Positions 7,791 to 10,312 of a stretch of DNA of 10,312 nt are shown here, in pieces. The notes beneath the pieces are model-generated. The model saw only the letters and a list, made by a program, of their open reading frames with translations. It had not been told where the DNA came from and did not search any database. The stretch's first letter is position 1, and each line of letters starts with the position of its first letter. A program made the position numbers and the translations under genes. The DNA comes from Methylophaga sp. GTDB lineage: Bacteria > Pseudomonadota > Gammaproteobacteria > Nitrosococcales > Methylophagaceae. Location: positions 1 to 10,312 of the forward strand of contig JABURN010000037.1 in assembly GCA_014762585.1 (NCBI GenBank). The letters run 5' to 3'.

Positions 7791-7795
7791 AGGAG
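7791..7795 (+). promoter_or_regulatory. Ribosome binding site that fixes the lepB GTG start
   Basis: AGGAG lies eight bases before GTG 7804. It supports this non-ATG start over the out-of-frame TTG at 7800, which would be only four bases away. Confidence 0.8.
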
Positions 7796-7803
7796 CATTT
7801 TGA

Positions 7804-8574
7804 GTGAGTTTTCCGGCATTGATGGTATTACTGGTGGCTGTGACCGGCCTGATCTGGTTGATCGACAGGTTGTTCTGGGCACCGAAAAGAAATAAACAAG
7901 AAGATGAACCCGTCGTGGTGGAATATGCCCGCTCTTTCTTCCCGATCATCTTGCTGGTGCTGGTGATTCGCTCCTTTATTGCCGAGCCTTTCCGTATTCC
8001 TTCCTCATCGATGTTACCGACACTGCATATCGGTGACTTTATACTGGTCAACAAATTCTCTTACGGTATCCGCCTGCCGGTACTGCATACCAAACTATTT
8101 GATACCGGTGAGCCCGAGCGCGGCGATGTGGTGGTATTTCGTTACCCTAAAAAGCCTGAGGATCAGGACAAGCCTGATGTTGACTATATCAAGCGCGTGG
8201 TTGGCTTACCGGGTGATACCGTCGGCTATTTTGACAAAATCGTTTATATCAATGGTGAGCCGGTAGAGCAGGATTTGCTTGAGCCCAGCAATATTATTTT
8301 GCCCAGTTATACAGAACTGCGTTTCGAACACTTGAACGAAGAAGGCCATATGATTCTGGTGGATACTGATAAGCGGCCGCTGGAAGGTGAAATGGTGGTG
8401 CCGGAAGGCCATTATTTCGTCATGGGCGATAATCGTGATAATAGTAATGACAGTCGTTACTGGGGCACCGTGCCGGAGCAGAATCTGGTCGGTAAAGCAT
8501 TCTTGATCTGGATGAGTTGGGACTGGGATGCCGGCGGCATTATCTGGAGCCGTATCGGTCAGTCAATCGATTAA
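7804..8574 (+). CDS. lepB: Signal peptidase I
   Basis: LepB is the inner-membrane serine protease that removes signal peptides from Sec- and Tat-exported proteins on the periplasmic side, including the receptor encoded earlier in this window. The 256 residues include an N-terminal helix (about 4-23), a short basic cytoplasmic loop with KRNK, a second helix (about 43-60) and the periplasmic catalytic domain. The catalytic dyad is visible: S69 in IPSSSMLPTL and K130 in DYIKRVVGLPGD. The C-terminal box has GDNRDNSNDSRYWG. At 256 residues it is shorter than the E. coli enzyme (324) mainly through smaller insertions, as in many gammaproteobacteria. Translation begins at GTG behind a good AGGAG site. 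It lies between lepA and a DUF4845 gene, as is usual in this class. Confidence 0.98.
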   Translation: MSFPALMVLLVAVTGLIWLIDRLFWAPKRNKQEDEPVVVEYARSFFPIILLVLVIRSFIAEPFRIPSSSMLPTLHIGDFILVNKFSYGIRLPVLHTKLFDTGEPERGDVVVFRYPKKPEDQDKPDVDYIKRVVGLPGDTVGYFDKIVYINGEPVEQDLLEPSNIILPSYTELRFEHLNEEGHMILVDTDKRPLEGEMVVPEGHYFVMGDNRDNSNDSRYWGTVPEQNLVGKAFLIWMSWDWDAGGIIWSRIGQSID

Positions 8575-8584
8575 GGGGATAATC

Positions 8585-8965
8585 ATGAAAAATCAACGTG
8601 GAATGACTTTGATTGGCTGGGTGATCGTGCTGGCACTGATCGCCTTTTTTGCCACACTGGCGATGCGTCTGGTACCGATGTATCAGGAGTACTATGGCGT
8701 GCTGCAGATTATGAACGACATGGAAATTGAACTGAAAAATAACAATCTCACCAAGAATGAGGTTGAGACTTTACTGATGCGTCGTTTTGATATTGGTTAC
8801 ATCCAGAGTGTCGATAAAGAAGACATCGAAATTCTGCGCGGCAAGAACACGGCCTATATCACCAAAATCGTGATCGATTACGAGGTCAGAAAGCCTTTTA
8901 TCGCGCATATTGACCTCATCGGACACTTCAAAGAAGAAATTGATATAGAGCCCAAGCGACAATGA
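8585..8965 (+). CDS. DUF4845-family small membrane protein with prepilin-like N-terminus
   Basis: This is a protein of 126 residues with no established function. I chose ATG 8585 because AAGGGG (8573-8578) lies six bases before it and because the product then begins with the family's MKNQRGMTLIGW; longer reading upstream would overlap lepB. After the short basic segment comes one hydrophobic helix (about 8-27) and a mixed charged domain, probably periplasmic. The start QRG/MTLIG resembles a type IV prepilin leader cut after glycine, but the position normally held by Glu at +5 is Gly. DUF4845 genes are recurrently found between lepB and rnc in gammaproteobacteria, and this placement supports the assignment. 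The stop overlaps the rnc start by ATGA, so the two are likely translated together. Confidence 0.88.
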   Translation: MKNQRGMTLIGWVIVLALIAFFATLAMRLVPMYQEYYGVLQIMNDMEIELKNNNLTKNEVETLLMRRFDIGYIQSVDKEDIEILRGKNTAYITKIVIDYEVRKPFIAHIDLIGHFKEEIDIEPKRQ

Positions 8966-9645
8966 TGACCCAGCGGCAAAAAGCCCTGTGCAAACAGTTA
9001 CAAATTGAATTCAAAGATACCGCCTTACTGCTCCAGGCGTTGACCCATCGCAGCGCCGATCCCAAAAATAACGAACGCCTGGAATATCTGGGTGATGCGA
9101 TATTGAGTTTTGTCATCGCCGAAGAGCTATTCAACCGTTTTCCACAGGTCAAGGAAGGTAAACTCAGTCGCCTGCGTGCGTCACTGGTGAAAGGGGAGAC
9201 CCTGGCTGAGATTGCCCGCGAACTGAAAATCGGTGAAGTATTGATTCTGGGGCCGGGTGAGCTCAAAAGTGGTGGTTTCCGCCGTGAGTCGATTCTGGCC
9301 GACGCCGTCGAAGCCATTATTGGTAGTCTGTATCTGGATCAGGGACTGGACACGGTCAAAGCCCTGATTTTGCGGCTTTACGATGAAAGACTCGACAGCA
9401 TCGATGTCACTGAAACGGTGAAAGATCCGAAAACCCGTTTACAGGAACTGCTGCAAAGCCGTAAGCAACCCTTGCCGATCTACAGCGTGCGTGAAATCAA
9501 AGGTGAAAACAAGCAACCGGTATTTGAGGCCGCCTGCCAGGTGACATTGCTGGACAAAGTGGTGATGGCGCAGGGCAGCAGTCATCGCAAGGCCGAGAAA
9601 AAAGCCGCTGAGCGCGCGCTGACCCTGATAGAAAATGCATTATGA
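8962..9645 (+). CDS. rnc: Ribonuclease III
   Basis: RNase III cuts double-stranded RNA in the cytoplasm, releasing precursor rRNAs from the primary transcript and acting on some mRNAs and small-RNA duplexes. The 227 residues match the E. coli enzyme (226) in length and register. The signature NERLEYLGDAIL carries E38, E41 and D45, and ADAVEAIIGSLYLDQG carries D114 and E117, so all metal-binding catalytic residues are present. A double-stranded-RNA-binding domain (about 155-225) ends with the usual GSSHRKAEKKAAERAL. Two ATGs are adjacent (8962 and 8965); the first overlaps the DUF4845 stop. The 3' end overlaps era by ATGA, the classical rnc-era coupling. In E. coli the rnc leader is cut by RNase III itself; I did not identify such a site here. 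Confidence 0.98.
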   Translation: MMTQRQKALCKQLQIEFKDTALLLQALTHRSADPKNNERLEYLGDAILSFVIAEELFNRFPQVKEGKLSRLRASLVKGETLAEIARELKIGEVLILGPGELKSGGFRRESILADAVEAIIGSLYLDQGLDTVKALILRLYDERLDSIDVTETVKDPKTRLQELLQSRKQPLPIYSVREIKGENKQPVFEAACQVTLLDKVVMAQGSSHRKAEKKAAERALTLIENAL

Positions 9646-10312
9646 CTGAGACCCCATTTCGCTCCGGCTATGTCGCCATTATTGGTCGACCCAATGTCGG
9701 TAAATCGACCCTGATTAACCGTGTTTTAGGGCAGAAGCTCTGCATCACTTCGCGCCGGCCGCAAACGACCCGCCACCGTATTCTCGGGATTAAAACCACC
9801 GAGCAGGGCCAGTTTATTTATGTCGACACGCCCGGTCTGCACAGTGATAACAAAAAAGCGATGAATCGCTATATGAACCGTGCTGCCGCCTCATCCATTG
9901 AAGATGTTGATGTCATTCTGTTTGTGGTGGAAGGACTCAAGTGGACCGATGAAGATAAAAAAGTCCTTAAACGTCTGCAGCAGGATGCCAGAGCGCCGGT
10001 GATTCTGGTGTTGAATAAAGCCGACAAGCTCAGCGACAAAGGTGCTTTGTTGCCTCAGATTCAGGACTTATCAGCGCAATATGATTTCGCGGCTGTGGTG
10101 CCGATATCCGCCCGCAAAGGTATGAATACCGATGTGCTGGAACAGGAAATCGCCAAGCTGATGCCGGAAGGTGAGATGATTTTTGATGAAGATCAGCTGA
10201 CCGATCGTAGCTCCCGCTTTCTGGCGGCGGAAATTGTGCGTGAAAAACTGTTTCGCTATCTGGCAAAGGAATTACCTTATTCACTGACGGCCGAGGTCGA
10301 ACTGTTAGAGGA
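9642..10312 (+). CDS. era: GTPase Era, cut off by the window end
   Basis: Era is an essential GTPase that binds 16S rRNA near its 3' end and helps 30S assembly. The reading frame stays open from ATG 9642 to the window edge (223 full codons; the complete protein is usually about 300). The GTPase domain is complete: G1 GRPNVGKS (15-22), G2 region around TTRHR (42-46), G3 DTPG (62-65), G4 NKAD (125-128) and G5 SARKG (156-160). The sequence then enters the linker and the start of the KH RNA-binding domain (SSRFLAAEIVREKLF, then LPYSLTAEVELLE). The missing part is the rest of the KH domain. The start overlaps the rnc stop (ATGA). This is an edge truncation, not a pseudogene. Confidence 0.98.
   Translation, partial: MTETPFRSGYVAIIGRPNVGKSTLINRVLGQKLCITSRRPQTTRHRILGIKTTEQGQFIYVDTPGLHSDNKKAMNRYMNRAAASSIEDVDVILFVVEGLKWTDEDKKVLKRLQQDARAPVILVLNKADKLSDKGALLPQIQDLSAQYDFAAVVPISARKGMNTDVLEQEIAKLMPEGEMIFDEDQLTDRSSRFLAAEIVREKLFRYLAKELPYSLTAEVELLE

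Noticed and set aside
7160..8054. Minus-strand open frames at 7160-7597 and 7617-8054
   Set aside because: They are antisense to lepA and lepB, have no recognisable domains and no clear ribosome binding sites.
1..10312. Mobile element, phage or horizontal-transfer signature
   Set aside because: I found no transposase, integrase, flanking repeats or tRNA. The gene order on the right is ancestral, and the iron module has no visible boundaries.

Overview
The window looks like chromosomal DNA from a free-living gammaproteobacterium of middling GC content. The main reason is the conserved block lepA-lepB-DUF4845-rnc-era, whose order, ATGA overlaps and protein sequences are typical of that class. 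A marine or methylotrophic lineage such as Methylophaga is possible, but that is only an impression from the protein sequences.

The left part (1-4183) is an iron-uptake and sensing module. An OmpR-type response regulator overlaps its sensor histidine kinase by four bases. They are followed by a TonB-dependent outer-membrane receptor of the FrpB/FetA-like type. Its upstream region holds a near-consensus Fur box (2149-2167) and, further upstream, a direct repeat (2082-2096) that could be the response regulator's binding site. This arrangement resembles PfeRS-PfeA and PirRS-PirA of Pseudomonas, where the two-component system switches on a siderophore receptor when its ligand is present and Fur represses it when iron is plentiful. 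A rho-independent terminator closes the receptor gene.

The middle part (4124-5992) holds a gap of about 290 bases with one further hairpin and no gene. Next comes a MATE-family efflux gene on the minus strand, convergent with the receptor. Its candidate promoter is overlapped by a weaker Fur-like palindrome, so the exporter may belong to the same iron response. The 217-base divergent gap between the MATE gene and lepA carries this promoter, a TATAAT box for lepA and a foldable lepA leader.

The right part (5993-10312) is a tight operon-like run on the plus strand: lepA (EF4 GTPase), lepB (signal peptidase I), a small DUF4845 membrane protein, rnc (RNase III) and era (cut off by the window end). 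DUF4845/rnc and rnc/era overlap by ATGA. It combines translation quality control, protein export, rRNA processing and 30S assembly.

I found no tRNA, rRNA, CRISPR array, insertion sequence or phage gene. I see no convincing new system. The most interesting part is the regulatory DNA around the receptor and the MATE gene.
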